DNA of 39,057 nt, from assembly GCA_001567365.1 (NCBI GenBank), contig JZEL01000013.1, positions 1-39,057 on the forward strand, written 5' to 3'. Below are positions 17,445-26,896 of this stretch, piece after piece. Both the position numbers and the translations under genes were made by a program. How positions within the stretch are numbered: position 1 is the stretch's first letter; each line of letters begins with the position of its first letter. The notes under the pieces were generated by a model. That model was not told the DNA's origin and made no database searches. It saw only the letters and a program-made list of their open reading frames with translations. The stretch is from Parcubacteria bacterium OLB19. GTDB taxonomy: Bacteria; Patescibacteriota; Minisyncoccia; Phycocordibacterales; UBA918.

Positions 17445-18458
17445 CTATTGCGGAATCACAACTTCCTTCGGTACTGATGCATTTGGTACAAAACCGGAAT
17501 AAAGAGCACGAGCTATCAACCACGATCGACTAAAATAATTTCTACTCAGACCCCACTTAATTAAGCCAATAATACAAAGACCGATATACCACACTACTAC
17601 ATTAGCAATTAAAACTATCAAAGACTGATCTGAATGTTTTCTAGATATCCTTACTGAATTACGCATTCGATCATAAACTTTATAAGCAGGCGTAGCAGGA
17701 TTGAATAATCCAAAAATATGATCACCATAACCTGGGAAGGTCATATCCACATCATGAATTATAGGTCTAGCACAAGCATAAGATTGATAACCAAGCTTGC
17801 GAATCCGCCAAGCATAATCTAAATCACCTCCATATAAAAACATACTAGGATCAAGAGGTTCTACTGTTCGTACTACTTCAATTGGTAAAAAAGTACCGCC
17901 TGTTACAAAAGCTTCAGTTGGCACTATCGGTATAAAGGGATTATCGGTTCTTGGTTTAATACCTAAAACCAATTTACAAGCATTAATAAATTTAAGCCAA
18001 CTAAATACTTCAAATATGGTTCCGCGAGGAAAATGGTCCTGAAGAGGTCTTGCTGTGAAAATATCCTTATTCCCTGGCACATCTACTCTATTACCTACCA
18101 AAATAACTTTTTGGTTTTGGAAAAATTGCAGATTATTCATAAAATGATCAATCGCCCCCACCTCTGGCACAGAATCATCATCGAGTATAAAAACAAAGTC
18201 ACAATCAGTCTCCCGAGCATAAAGAATACCTTTACTCACAGCTCGTGAGTAACCAAGATTTTTACCTTGAGACAAAATCACTACTCTATTACCGTGTTTT
18301 TTTGCATATTCATGCATGGCTTCCGCATCATGACAACCATTATCTACAATCACGAAAGTTTTTACCTGAATATCTGCAAGACAAGCATCTGCCACTTGTT
18401 TCAAAAAAGACCAGCGAGGCCCATAAACAACCGTTACAACCGTGACATTTACACCCAT
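17445..18458 (-). CDS. Family 2 glycosyltransferase with C-terminal membrane helix
   Basis: An intact 337-residue GT2 protein similar in layout to rhamnosyl- and galactofuranosyltransferases: VTVVTVVYGPRWSFLKQVAD, VIVDNGCHD, NLGYSRAVSKGI, and the metal-binding FILDDDSVPE (DxD), followed by GGTFLPIEVVRTVEPLDPSM and GGDLDYAWRIRKLGY, which includes the usual catalytic-base region. One hydrophobic helix near residues 282-304 may attach it to the membrane. The acceptor sugar cannot be told. It ends with no gap against the convergent gene at 17444. Confidence 0.85.
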   Translation of the reverse strand: MGVNVTVVTVVYGPRWSFLKQVADACLADIQVKTFVIVDNGCHDAEAMHEYAKKHGNRVVILSQGKNLGYSRAVSKGILYARETDCDFVFILDDDSVPEVGAIDHFMNNLQFFQNQKVILVGNRVDVPGNKDIFTARPLQDHFPRGTIFEVFSWLKFINACKLVLGIKPRTDNPFIPIVPTEAFVTGGTFLPIEVVRTVEPLDPSMFLYGGDLDYAWRIRKLGYQSYACARPIIHDVDMTFPGYGDHIFGLFNPATPAYKVYDRMRNSVRISRKHSDQSLIVLIANVVVWYIGLCIIGLIKWGLSRNYFSRSWLIARALYSGFVPNASVPKEVVIPQ

Positions 18459-18500
18459 ATTTTTAATGTTTTATTTTTATAATTACTTGCTTTTGGCAAC

Positions 18501-18506
18501 ATAATA
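18501..18506 (-). promoter_or_regulatory. Extended -10 (TGCTATTAT) upstream of the GT2 gene
   Basis: TGCTATTAT on the minus strand lies 42 bases before the ATG at 18458, so this gene would have a leader of about 35 bases, unlike most neighbours. No clear Shine-Dalgarno is visible in that leader. Confidence 0.4.
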
Positions 18507-18551
18507 GCATACATTATCAACAACAGGAGCTGATTTTACGATACAGAAAAT

Positions 18552-19490
18552 ATGCTAAATGACGAAAAAATCTTTATTACGGGTGGTGCTGGTTACCTAG
18601 GTGCTAATTTAGTAAAAAGGTATTATAACGACAACGAAATTACTATTTTTAGTCGTGATGAAGCTAAACATTATTATCTAAAAAAACAATTTCCAAAAGT
18701 TAAATGTATTATTGGCGACATTCGTAATTACCAATTACTAAAAGAAGCTTCTCAGGGTCATACAATCGGTATCTTTGCTGCCTCTCTTAAACAAATAGAA
18801 GCCGTAGACCAAAACGTTGAAGAAGCTCTACAAGTTATTGTGCACGGAGCAATAAATTCCCGACGAGTAGCTGTAGAAAATAATTTCAAAGCAGCAACAT
18901 TTATTTCTACTGATAAAAGTCGTGGCGCGACCACTATTTATGGTGCTATGAAATATGTGGCAGGCGAATCTTTTGTCGCCAACGCAGAGGAAATAAAAAC
19001 ACGTCTTACTTCGGTAATTTATGGAAACGTATTAAACTCCACTGGTTCTGTAATTCCTTTAATCTGGGATTCAATTAAAAATAATTACGAGCTCACCCTT
19101 TACGGTGAAGAAATGACTCGCTTCATGATTGATATTGATGAGGCTATCGATTGTATTGAGTATGCTTTAAAAAAGCATAATTTTAATGTAATACCAAATT
19201 TAAAATCTTTTCGAATCAAAGATATATTTGAAATCTACGAAGAAGAATTTCGTTTGAAATGGAAAATGGGAGCACCACGCATATCAGAGAAATACCACGA
19301 ACAGATGATTTCGCCTTACGAAAAAGAGCGTGTGACTTATGATCGAGAAAACAATATGTTCTTACTTCACAACAAAAATATCTATCACGAAACCATTCTT
19401 TCCAATAATGGCCTAACTTCAGAAGAGTGTTTGGTTACAAAAGAAGAATTACATGCTATTCTCAAGGGGTACAATTATTTTGCTAAATAA
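18552..19490 (+). CDS. SDR sugar-nucleotide dehydratase/epimerase (FnlA/CapE/CapD-like)
   Basis: An NAD(P)-dependent extended SDR of 312 residues. It has the Rossmann GGAGYLGANLV near the N-terminus, the acidic IIGDIRN, and STDKSRGATTIYGAMKYVAGE, in which the YxxxK catalytic pair and the STDK motif are typical of UDP-GlcNAc 4,6-dehydratases and epimerases of the FnlA/CapE/PseB group. The product would be a 4-keto-6-deoxy amino sugar nucleotide. The next gene is a reductase of the kind found as FnlB/CapF, which supports a FucNAc/QuiNAc-like pathway. The third enzyme, a 2-epimerase (FnlC/CapG), is not seen in the window. Confidence 0.8.
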   Translation: MLNDEKIFITGGAGYLGANLVKRYYNDNEITIFSRDEAKHYYLKKQFPKVKCIIGDIRNYQLLKEASQGHTIGIFAASLKQIEAVDQNVEEALQVIVHGAINSRRVAVENNFKAATFISTDKSRGATTIYGAMKYVAGESFVANAEEIKTRLTSVIYGNVLNSTGSVIPLIWDSIKNNYELTLYGEEMTRFMIDIDEAIDCIEYALKKHNFNVIPNLKSFRIKDIFEIYEEEFRLKWKMGAPRISEKYHEQMISPYEKERVTYDRENNMFLLHNKNIYHETILSNNGLTSEECLVTKEELHAILKGYNYFAK

Positions 19491-19497
19491 ATAGAAA

Positions 19498-20283
19498 ATG
19501 AAAATCCTAGTTCTTGGTCATAAAGGCATGCTCGGTAGAGCGGTTACTAAATTTTTTGCGGAAAATACTAATCACGAAGTAACCACTATCTCATCACGCT
19601 GGGGTGAATCTAATTTTAATGAAGAGGTAAAAAATCATGAAGCCGATTTTATTATCAATGGTATCGGTAAAATCCCACAAAAGAAGCCGTTGGCACAAGA
19701 CTACACTTCTATAAACATAGAGCTACCAAGATTTTTAGAAACCCTAAATACACCGATTGTACATCCATCTACTGACTGTGAATTTAAGGGAAACATACCC
19801 AAAGGAGAAAGTTATACCAAAGAATCAGTACGTGACGCTGATGATGATTATGGTATGAGTAAAGCTATTATCTCTGCTGAGATTGAACAAGGTTTTAAAA
19901 ATACAAAGATTATTCGCACTTCTATTATTGGCCACGAGGAAAATTCTAATCTGGCTCTACTGGACTGGTTCTTGTCACAAAGTGGTAGTGTAAAAGGATA
20001 CACCAACCATTACTGGAACGGCATAACTACCCTTGAATGGGCAAAACAATGTCAAAACATTATAGAAAATTGGTCTAACTTTCCAACTCTCAATCAGTTA
20101 GGCACAGAAAACCACTATTCTAAATTTGATATCGTTACAATAGCAAAATCTGTCTATAATAAAGACACTGAAATCGTTCCCTTTGAAACCGAAATAACTG
20201 TTAACAAATGTTTGAAATCAGACTTCGTTATTCCTGAATTAGAGGAACAGATAACTGAACTAAAAGAGTTTTTTGGGAAATAA
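19498..20283 (+). CDS. RmlD-like SDR reductase (FnlB/CapF-like)
   Basis: 261 residues: Rossmann start KILVLGHKGMLGRAV, the strand-turn INGIGKIPQKKPL, HPSTDCEF as the catalytic Ser/Thr region, YGMSKAIISAE as the YxxxK pair, and an IIRTSIIGHE segment, all characteristic of RmlD-type 4-keto reductases. It lies seven bases after the SDR dehydratase gene and is almost certainly co-transcribed with it, so it is likely to reduce the keto sugar made by that enzyme. It lacks the C-terminal cupin domain that CapF has. It ends three bases from the stop of the convergent carbamoyltransferase gene. Confidence 0.78.
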   Translation: MKILVLGHKGMLGRAVTKFFAENTNHEVTTISSRWGESNFNEEVKNHEADFIINGIGKIPQKKPLAQDYTSINIELPRFLETLNTPIVHPSTDCEFKGNIPKGESYTKESVRDADDDYGMSKAIISAEIEQGFKNTKIIRTSIIGHEENSNLALLDWFLSQSGSVKGYTNHYWNGITTLEWAKQCQNIIENWSNFPTLNQLGTENHYSKFDIVTIAKSVYNKDTEIVPFETEITVNKCLKSDFVIPELEEQITELKEFFGK

Positions 20284-20286
20284 TTT

Positions 20287-22048
20287 TTACTTCTTCCCCA
20301 CCAAATAATTCCCTATCGCTAAATAAGGTAAACCAGAGAGAGCGAAGGTGCGAAGAGCGTCTTCAGGTTTTTCTACGTTGGGTTCACCGTGAAGATTGAA
20401 GCTAGTATTGAGAATACCACCAATACCAGTTAGTTGTTCAAAGTGTGAGATTAAAGCATGGTATTCGGGGTTGGTTTCCTTTTGTACCATTTGTGGTCGA
20501 CTAGTGAGATCATAAGGATGGAGAGCAGCAATGAGTTCTGTGTGAGCTTTGGGTTTGGTATTGAAGGTAATAGCCATGAAAGGAGCTAAGTAGTTTTCAG
20601 CGTCTACTAAGTAGTCATTTCTTCTTTCATAAAGCATACTGGTAGCAAATGGCATCCAGAAGTCTCGACCTTTAATCATTTCGTTGATTAGTTTGACATT
20701 ATCTCTAGATTTAGGGTTAGCGAGAATAGAACGATTACCTAGAGCTCTTGCTCCCCATTCGGCTCGACCTTTAAAACGGCCGACTACGCTGTTTTGAGCT
20801 AGGAGTTCTGCTACTTTGTATTCAATAGTGACTGGACCCTCAGGATCATAATAAGTAACCTCTACTGGCATAGTGAATTGATAGGCGTCGATAGCTTGTT
20901 TGATGTCGGTGTCGGTGTGGGAGGAGCCGAGGTAGAGATTAGTCACCCTCTTTAATCCCGCAAGATTGTGACCATTTTCTTTGGCGTAGCCGTATACGGC
21001 ATTTCCAAGAGCAATAGACTCATCTCCCGCCGATGGCGTTATCTCCAAAGACTGCACCTCTGGCATTTCTCGCAAGTATTGATTGGCTTTAACGTTCATA
21101 AAGACACCGCCACCTAAAGCTAAATCAGCGCAATTATATTTTTTGATTGATACTCTAGCAATTTCTTTAATTATTTCCTCGGTCAGCTTTTGAATACCGT
21201 AGGCTAAAGAATCGAAACGGTACTTGAAAAATTCTTGAGCAATCAAATATTGAGTAGCTCTACGCATATCAATAGTGGAAACTAGATTCATTTTTTCATC
21301 ATCAAACCAAAGTATTTTCTTCAGTTCATTATAAACCTTATCTCCCGAACTTGGTTTGGCATAAGGAGCAAGACCCATCACTTTAAACTCATGTTCATTT
21401 CTTTGCATACCAAGCAAATCAACTACCGACGCATACAAAAGACCAAGGGAGTTTATATTACTAAAATTATGCAAGACTTTTATATCACCATTCTCGAATA
21501 AATTAATTGAACCACAAAGGGCATCACCTTCCCCATCTAACGTTAGGATTAAACGTCTCTTTTTCTTATCATCGAAGAACAAAACTGAAGCCCAAGCGTG
21601 GGACAAATGATGAGGAACATTAAAAATTTCGGCTTGTGGAAATTCCTTTTTCAAAAAATTTCTAGCGGTATGCTTGTGTCCTTTGAGATTAAATTTGATT
21701 CTCGAAATTAAATTTCGAACACCATATATACTGTCTCCTAGTCCAAAATTTTTCTATCACCGCTTTCAGAAACCATTTACGATCAGACAAACTAGCCCGA
21801 TAAGCCACAACATCGGCTTTAGTATTAATGATATGAACACCAGAATCTATACCATCAACGTAAACTGGTACATTATCAGATAAATCATATTTGTTTCTAA
21901 GATAGGCCAAAGCTTCGTGCGGAAAACCAATATATTTCTTTACTCTTGTCACTCGTTCTTCCATAATTGCTTCAACCACCTGCCCCTCTCTCAACAAGAC
22001 CACGGTCGCATCGTGTCCAAAATTCAATCCAATTATATCCCGATTCAT
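20287..22048 (-). CDS. Carbamoyltransferase (NodU/CmcH family), frame broken at an A4T5 run
   Basis: About 586 residues when joined. The N-terminus IIGLNFGHDATVVLLREGQV and MEERVTRVKKYIGFP, the metal-binding NVPHHLSHAWASVLF, the ASKHA-like LILTLDGEGD and the C-terminal GRAEWGARALGNRSILANP are family signatures. These enzymes transfer a carbamoyl group from carbamoyl phosphate through carbamoyl-adenylate to a sugar or small-molecule hydroxyl. Frames 21689-22048 and 20287-21654 join when one base is removed at 21745-21753, giving EKFGLGDSIYGVRNLISR. Among glycosyltransferases, it most likely decorates a surface glycan. The ATG is nine bases after a consensus TGTTATAAT. Confidence 0.87.
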
Positions 22049-22057
22049 AGTCAGAGG

Positions 22058-22063
22058 ATTATA
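22058..22063 (-). promoter_or_regulatory. Consensus extended -10 (TGTTATAAT) for the carbamoyltransferase gene
   Basis: TGTTATAAT on the minus strand has both an extended TG and a perfect TATAAT, nine bases before the ATG at 22048. It implies a leaderless message started separately from the upstream glycosyltransferases. Confidence 0.6.
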
Positions 22064-22071
22064 ACATAAAG

Positions 22072-22879
22072 CTATTTTTCTATACTATTTTCCTTGAAAA
22101 ACCTTTCCCAATCTTCATTCGTCCGACCAGCATCAGTGCTAAAATCAACAGTATTTTGCCTAACAATGAGCGGAACATAGCCGTAGAACTTTAACTTCAC
22201 CTTCCTCCTACCAACATTAGGTATTTCATCTGCGGAATAACGCAAAGGTTTTGTTAGATCGAGAAGTTTCTTCGCACCCTCTAAGGTCAAAAAATAAGCA
22301 CCTGCATTGAAAAGTGGTCGGTAGAATTTTTTTGGTCCGCTATAGTTGGAAAAATTTGAAGCAATACTATTACGCAAACCTTCAAAAACAGAAAGCGGTA
22401 TCATGTAAAAACTTTTTAGAACAGCATACCAAACAAAACTTGGTTTATTTTTTATTGTCTTAATAGTAGCTATTAGCCAATGGTATAAAAATATTCTACC
22501 CACATATCGATAATCAAAAGATAACCATTCCCATTTTCGATTGGTCTTATTAATTTCTTTTTCAGCTATTTGTAAAAAAATTTTTTGGTAAGACAATATC
22601 ATCCTCCATGATAAGAGCTAAGGGTATATTCTCTTTTACCATTCTTTCGTATAACAAAGCATGAGCTAGAGCACAACCTTTTTCACCAGTAATTAATGAT
22701 TTTTTTCTTTCCGTGATAGCCAGCTCATCATCATACCTTTCCACCACACGCTGATCGTTACCAAAAACACCCTCTACTATCTCATAGTCTGCTCCCAAAC
22801 TATTTAATTGTTTCTCTACTACCAATCTTCTTTCGGTAGCTGTTGGTAGATTAATGACGAAAATCGGAAAATACTGCAT
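22072..22879 (-). CDS. Family 25 glycosyltransferase, frame broken at an A6T7 run
   Basis: GT25 (LOS/LPS galactosyltransferase) signatures: PIFVINLPTATERRLVVEKQ at the N-terminus, EKGCALAHALLYERMVKENI and LIMEDDIVLP (the metal-binding ExD). Frames 22562-22879 and 22072-22602 join when one base is removed at 22574-22586, giving VLPKNFLQIAEKE, for about 268 residues, the usual length. The second half contains FNAGAYFLTLEGAKKLLDLTKPLRYSADE, also typical. It would add a hexose to the glycan being built. It follows the GT32 gene by six bases. Confidence 0.83.
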
Positions 22880-22885
22880 AGGTAA

Positions 22886-23593
22886 TTAAATTCTAAATTT
22901 GTTAAATAATGGCAGATTTTTAAATTTACGCAAAAGTGACATCACGCCAATCCTACGCGCCCATTTTCGTAGTAAACTGAAGGAAACCCATGAACCAGCC
23001 CAATGATTATCAGTATAGGCTAAGGCCAATTTTTCTGTTGTCCTAATTTCTCCATCATCACAAGGGTTAAAATAACGAAAATCGTAAATAGTAACATTAT
23101 CATAATGATTTTTATTCAAGACTTCAGTTATAGTTCTTGGTGACGTTCTTTCAACTGAATACAAAAAGTCATTATCATAAACGGCTAATATATCCTTAAT
23201 AACCTGATGATGTGGAACCGCACCAATAACACCAGCGGCCGTAATTCCATCTTTGGTTTGACCAAAAAAAACATTATGCACCAGAAGATTATCAAAAGAT
23301 TTTAAAACTTCTGTATCAGTATCAAGATAAATACCACCTTCTTTTTCTAGAGCCCAAAATCTAATATAATCAGCCACAAATGCCCATTTTTTATCAGCAT
23401 ACATCTTTTGTACATAATGATGATTCATTGGACTGTTGCTTTCATTCCATAATTTAAATTGATAGTCAGGCAAATATTTATGCCAACTAGCCAAACAGTT
23501 TTTTGCTAGCGGTGTCAAAGGTTTACCTCCCACCCAAACATAATGAATAATTTTGGGAATTTGTTTATTTTTTTCTGCTTTAGTTAAATTCAT
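22886..23593 (-). CDS. Family 32 glycosyltransferase (OCH1/TcdA-like DxD)
   Basis: IPKIIHYVWVGGKPLT and CLASWHKYLPDYQFKLWNE open the domain, and FVADYIRFWALEKEGGIYLDTDTEVLK carries the DxD metal site of GT32 sugar transferases (the DYIRFxxLxxxGGIYLDxD signature). The protein is soluble, about 235 residues, the usual length. I choose ATG 23593 because galE ends at 23598 and the longer frame would run 29 bases into galE. It is the middle gene of a galE-GT32-GT25 run and probably shares its message. Confidence 0.83.
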   Translation of the reverse strand: MNLTKAEKNKQIPKIIHYVWVGGKPLTPLAKNCLASWHKYLPDYQFKLWNESNSPMNHHYVQKMYADKKWAFVADYIRFWALEKEGGIYLDTDTEVLKSFDNLLVHNVFFGQTKDGITAAGVIGAVPHHQVIKDILAVYDNDFLYSVERTSPRTITEVLNKNHYDNVTIYDFRYFNPCDDGEIRTTEKLALAYTDNHWAGSWVSFSLLRKWARRIGVMSLLRKFKNLPLFNKFRI

Positions 23594-23597
23594 ATCA

Positions 23598-24545
23598 TTA
23601 ACCATAAACCCTAAGTGTATCTTCAATCATATCTCTCAAAGAATATTTAGGATGCCAACCTAGAATATTTCCAGCCAAAGTAGCATCAGCCACCACCACC
23701 GGTGCGTCACCAAGTCGGCGTGGAGAAACTTTTACCTTAAGCTCTTTCATGGACAAATCATTGAAAGTATCAACTAATTCTTTTACCGAACAGCCGATTC
23801 CGGTACCTAGATTATAGACACCATTTACGTCATTTTTTAAAGCTGATAAGTGTCCAGATATCAAATCATTAATATGGATATAATCACGAACACAGGTTCC
23901 ATCTCTAGTATCATAATCTGCACCAAAAATTTCAAAAACCTCCTCGTTTCTTAATTTACTAGCCAATACAGGAAACACATTTTTAGAATTTTTTTCCTGA
24001 TAATTCAAACCAACATCTCCAGCGACATTAAAATATCTTAAAATAGAAAAATTTCTTATCTTTCCAGCTTGAGCAAAAGACTTAATCATATCCTCAACCA
24101 TGCACTTAGTAGTACCATATACACTAATCGGTCCTATTGGTGATGATTCTGCTAATTTTGCATAATCATTACTAGGCGCATACACGGCGGCCGTTGAAGA
24201 AAATACAATTCTGGGAATTTTAAAATCTTCCATAGCCTTTAGTAAATTTAGAGAACCGACCACGTTATTAGCAAAATATAAATATGGATTATTTTCACTC
24301 TCCTCCACTGACTTTTTACCTGCAAAATGGACCACGGCATCAAAATTAAATTCTCTACACAATTTCTCTAGTGTTATCTGGCTGGACACATCACCTTCCA
24401 CAACCACAACCTCATTTAACACTTTATCTCTTTGACCAGTAGAAAAATTATCAAGCACCACAACCCTATCTCCTGCCAACACTAAAGACTGAACGCAAGC
24501 CGAACCAATATAACCAGCACCACCAGTAACTAAAATCGTTCTCAT
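23598..24545 (-). CDS. galE: UDP-glucose 4-epimerase
   Basis: GalE converts UDP-glucose to UDP-galactose (or the GlcNAc pair) with tightly bound NAD. The 315-residue protein is complete: Rossmann GGAGYIGSACVQSL, VVHFAGKKSVEESE, SSTAAVYAP with the catalytic Ser/Thr region, YGTTKCMVEDMIKSF with YxxxK, RYFNVAGD, and RDGTCVRDYIHINDLISGH, the GalE-specific loop. It probably supplies UDP-Gal or UDP-GalNAc to the GT25 and GT32 enzymes next to it. The ATG is seven bases after a TG-extended TAATAT box. Confidence 0.93.
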   Translation of the reverse strand: MRTILVTGGAGYIGSACVQSLVLAGDRVVVLDNFSTGQRDKVLNEVVVVEGDVSSQITLEKLCREFNFDAVVHFAGKKSVEESENNPYLYFANNVVGSLNLLKAMEDFKIPRIVFSSTAAVYAPSNDYAKLAESSPIGPISVYGTTKCMVEDMIKSFAQAGKIRNFSILRYFNVAGDVGLNYQEKNSKNVFPVLASKLRNEEVFEIFGADYDTRDGTCVRDYIHINDLISGHLSALKNDVNGVYNLGTGIGCSVKELVDTFNDLSMKELKVKVSPRRLGDAPVVVADATLAGNILGWHPKYSLRDMIEDTLRVYG

Positions 24546-24552
24546 TTTTTTT

Positions 24553-24558
24553 ATATTA
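24553..24558 (-). promoter_or_regulatory. Extended -10 (TGGTAATAT) for galE
   Basis: TGGTAATAT on the minus strand is followed by seven A and the ATG at 24545, so the message should begin at the start codon. Confidence 0.45.
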
Positions 24559-24594
24559 CCATTTTGTCGTAAAAAAGGTTACTGGTGGAAATAC

Positions 24595-24645
24595 GGGTGA
24601 GCGGGCGTGGTTTTGCGAAGCAAAAACCAACGCCCGCCATCACCC
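24595..24645. repeat. Large GC-rich imperfect palindrome with GCGAAGC centre
   Basis: Outer arms GGGTGA/TCACCC, middle arms GCGGGCGT/ACGCCCGC and inner arms GGTTTTGC/GCAAAAACC fold around a GAA loop. Three interruptions on the right side are a CA pair, a single A and one extra A in the A5 run. It fills the gap between the sulfotransferase-like gene and galE, which otherwise is 36% or lower GC. It may terminate the upstream transcript; its centre matches the palindrome in murB. Confidence 0.6.
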
Positions 24646-24653
24646 TCACACAC

Positions 24654-25502
24654 CTAAAAACCCCACTCTTCAGTGAAATTACGATGCAATAGACTAGATA
24701 ACACCCTCACATCTTCACGATAATAATCTCGCAAAAATTTCTCTAATTCTGGAGAAAAAACCAAATTCTTAGCTTCAAGCAAAATTGTATCCGGTCTTTC
24801 CTTTTGAGTCTTAACCTTTTTCAAAAGATTAGCGTAGGTTTTCTTAATAAATTTAATAATAAATTTTATTGAACGTTTAATAAAACCTCCTCGTTTTTTC
24901 GGATCCTCTTCTTCCTCAGGCACTAAATGTTTCAACACCGATGGTACGAAATTACTATCAATTTCTAAATGTTTATATAAATTAGATAAATTTTTAAGTG
25001 GATCATCGCTAATCTCTGTTGCTACAAGAACCAATAAATCGTTATGGGAATAAAAACTAAAGTATTGCGTCAGATGCTTACCAAAACAAAATTTTCTTAA
25101 AATCTCTGGATGTTGCTTTAGAAATTGAGTTGGAGAAATCTCTGATTTAATTATTTGTTTTTTTAAAGCTTCAATATACATTATCTTAATCGCCAACAAG
25201 GGATCGTCAATTACTACAAACAATCGAGCACTAGGATAATTTCGGACAATCAAAGATACCGACATGAGACAGCCGAGATAATTCTCTGATAACTCTCCAC
25301 ACTTAACTCCCGATTTATTAATAAGGAAATTACTCTCATACCAATCAATCCCTTTTTGATAAACCTTTGTCTCAGAAAAAAAGTTAGTGCTAGTCTCTGG
25401 TGAAAATATTTCTGGATGCAAACGCAAATAACCGTGTAGTTGTTTAGCCAAACTTCCTACCCCTAAACCAAAAAAACTTAACAATGTTTTACGTGCACGC
25501 AT
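24654..25502 (-). CDS. Sulfotransferase-like protein with degenerate PAPS site
   Basis: 282 residues. The order of motifs follows bacterial sulfotransferases of the heparan type: a Gly-rich N-terminal loop, LRLHPEIFSPETSTNFFSE, VYQKGIDWYESNF, and GELSENYL. However, the loop reads GVGSLAKQL instead of KAGTTSL, losing the Lys and Thr that hold the 5'-phosphosulfate, and the 3'-phosphate motif is VVIDDPLLAIKIMY in place of RDPxxRxxSxY. So the fold is likely but PAPS-dependent catalysis is doubtful; it may be a binding or inactive relative. ATG is two bases after the stop of the GT4 gene, so the two are translated from one message. Confidence 0.6.
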   Translation of the reverse strand: MRARKTLLSFFGLGVGSLAKQLHGYLRLHPEIFSPETSTNFFSETKVYQKGIDWYESNFLINKSGVKCGELSENYLGCLMSVSLIVRNYPSARLFVVIDDPLLAIKIMYIEALKKQIIKSEISPTQFLKQHPEILRKFCFGKHLTQYFSFYSHNDLLVLVATEISDDPLKNLSNLYKHLEIDSNFVPSVLKHLVPEEEEDPKKRGGFIKRSIKFIIKFIKKTYANLLKKVKTQKERPDTILLEAKNLVFSPELEKFLRDYYREDVRVLSSLLHRNFTEEWGF

Positions 25503-25504
25503 AC

Positions 25505-26841
25505 CTAATCAGTCTTATCCTCTTTCTTGTCTTCAGCAAAAAAAGCTTGTTCGATACTAGTACGATAAGCTGTTCTATATAGGCTTGGATCGTCATGAAA
25601 TTTATGAACAATCATCTCTTGAGCAGCTTCAACTAAATGTTTTCTTAGGATAGTATCATTCATAAGCATGTTTAGTTTTAAACTAAACTCATCGACATTA
25701 CTAGAATTACAAAACAAAGCTGATTCACCATCAACAAATACATCTTCACGAAAAGCATTTCTCGACATCACCAATGGAATACCAACCGCTGCCGCTTGCA
25801 ATACCAACTCATCACTTTCAGCAGTTGTTTCCGGTACCACTAGAACGTTAGCTGATTTCAAATACGGTACAATATCTTTAATTGCACCCTCAAATATTAC
25901 TTGCTCCTTTATACCAAAAATTTCTACCCTTCTCTGTGCTTCTTTTTTGTAGGCACCATCTCCGATAACAATCAAACCTATATGTGGGTTACGAAGACCA
26001 AATCGACCAGCATCGATAACTTTATTAATAGCACTATCGTAAGTTAATTTACCAATATACAGCATAATAAAAACCAGTGGCTTGTATTTTTCTCTCAACT
26101 CAAGAGTGGCAGGAATATTTATCAACGATTCGTAATTATTAAACTTTGGTAAAACAGCTAAATCACTGATTTCAAACTGCTTAGCCAACACGTCATAAAC
26201 AGATCTAGTGCTAGTCCTCACACTATCTACTTTTGGTATAGTGAATCTGGTTAAAAAATTTGCGCCAACGGTTGTGTTTATCACTTTTAATAAAATCTGT
26301 TTTTGTATAATCTTCTAATACATGAATCTGAACTGGGCGCTCATATTTTTTGCCGAGCATAATTGCTAACACTGCACTTTCAAACGGGTCACGAGCTACA
26401 ATTAAATCGGGACGAAATCCGCCAGCAAATACTAGCTGATCATTTATTAGTTTCATGCCAGCAAAAGGAGTTTTCCACCAATCTTTATCACTGGCGGTAT
26501 AAAGCCAGACATTATTAGCGACCCTAAGAGCTGGGTTCTTGGCCCTGATACCTTGACGCAATATTAAAATATGAACTTCATCGAATAAGTCAGAAATATT
26601 AGTATAACCATCCAAAGATTGTTGCGTAGGATTTAACAATGACTCATCTCTGGAAACAAACAAGACTCTGGTTTCAGCTCTTTCCGATTTTACCTCATAT
26701 ACAGACTGATCGTGAATTGCTTCTTCTACAGACAAATATCTGGTTTCGTCTTTTGCTTTTTTTTTCTTTCTCCAGAATATAATCAAGACTATACCGCTCA
26801 AATTCTGAAGCGTCAGTTTGAGAAAGATTCTTTCTGGCCAT
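25505..26841 (-). CDS. Family 4 glycosyltransferase, two frame breaks
   Basis: The C-terminal half is a GT-B donor-binding domain: PLVFIMLYIGKLTYDSAINK, GLIVIGDGAYKKEAQRR, VIFEGAIKDIVPYLKSANVLVVPETTAE and LVLQAAAVGIPLVMSRN, with the EQ/E region expected of GT4. The N-terminal half contains VLFVSRDESL and GFRPDLIVARDPFE. The pieces join when one base is removed at 26253-26258 (giving RWRKFLTRFTIPKVDS) and one at 26757-26765. The second repair moves the start to ATG 26841 (MARKNLSQTDASEF), nine bases after a TATACT box, and removes the implausible hydrophobic start of the plain frame. Restored length about 444. It precedes the sulfotransferase-like gene. Confidence 0.82.
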
Positions 26842-26850
26842 AGTAATAAT

Positions 26851-26856
26851 AGTATA
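26851..26856 (-). promoter_or_regulatory. -10 box (TATACT) for the GT4 gene
   Basis: TATACT on the minus strand is nine bases from ATG 26841, the start that only makes sense after repair of the A9 run at 26757-26765. It thus supports both the start and the repair. Confidence 0.5.
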
Positions 26857-26896
26857 CAACCAAACCTCACTTAATTGGTGAGCTTATCAAGATAAG

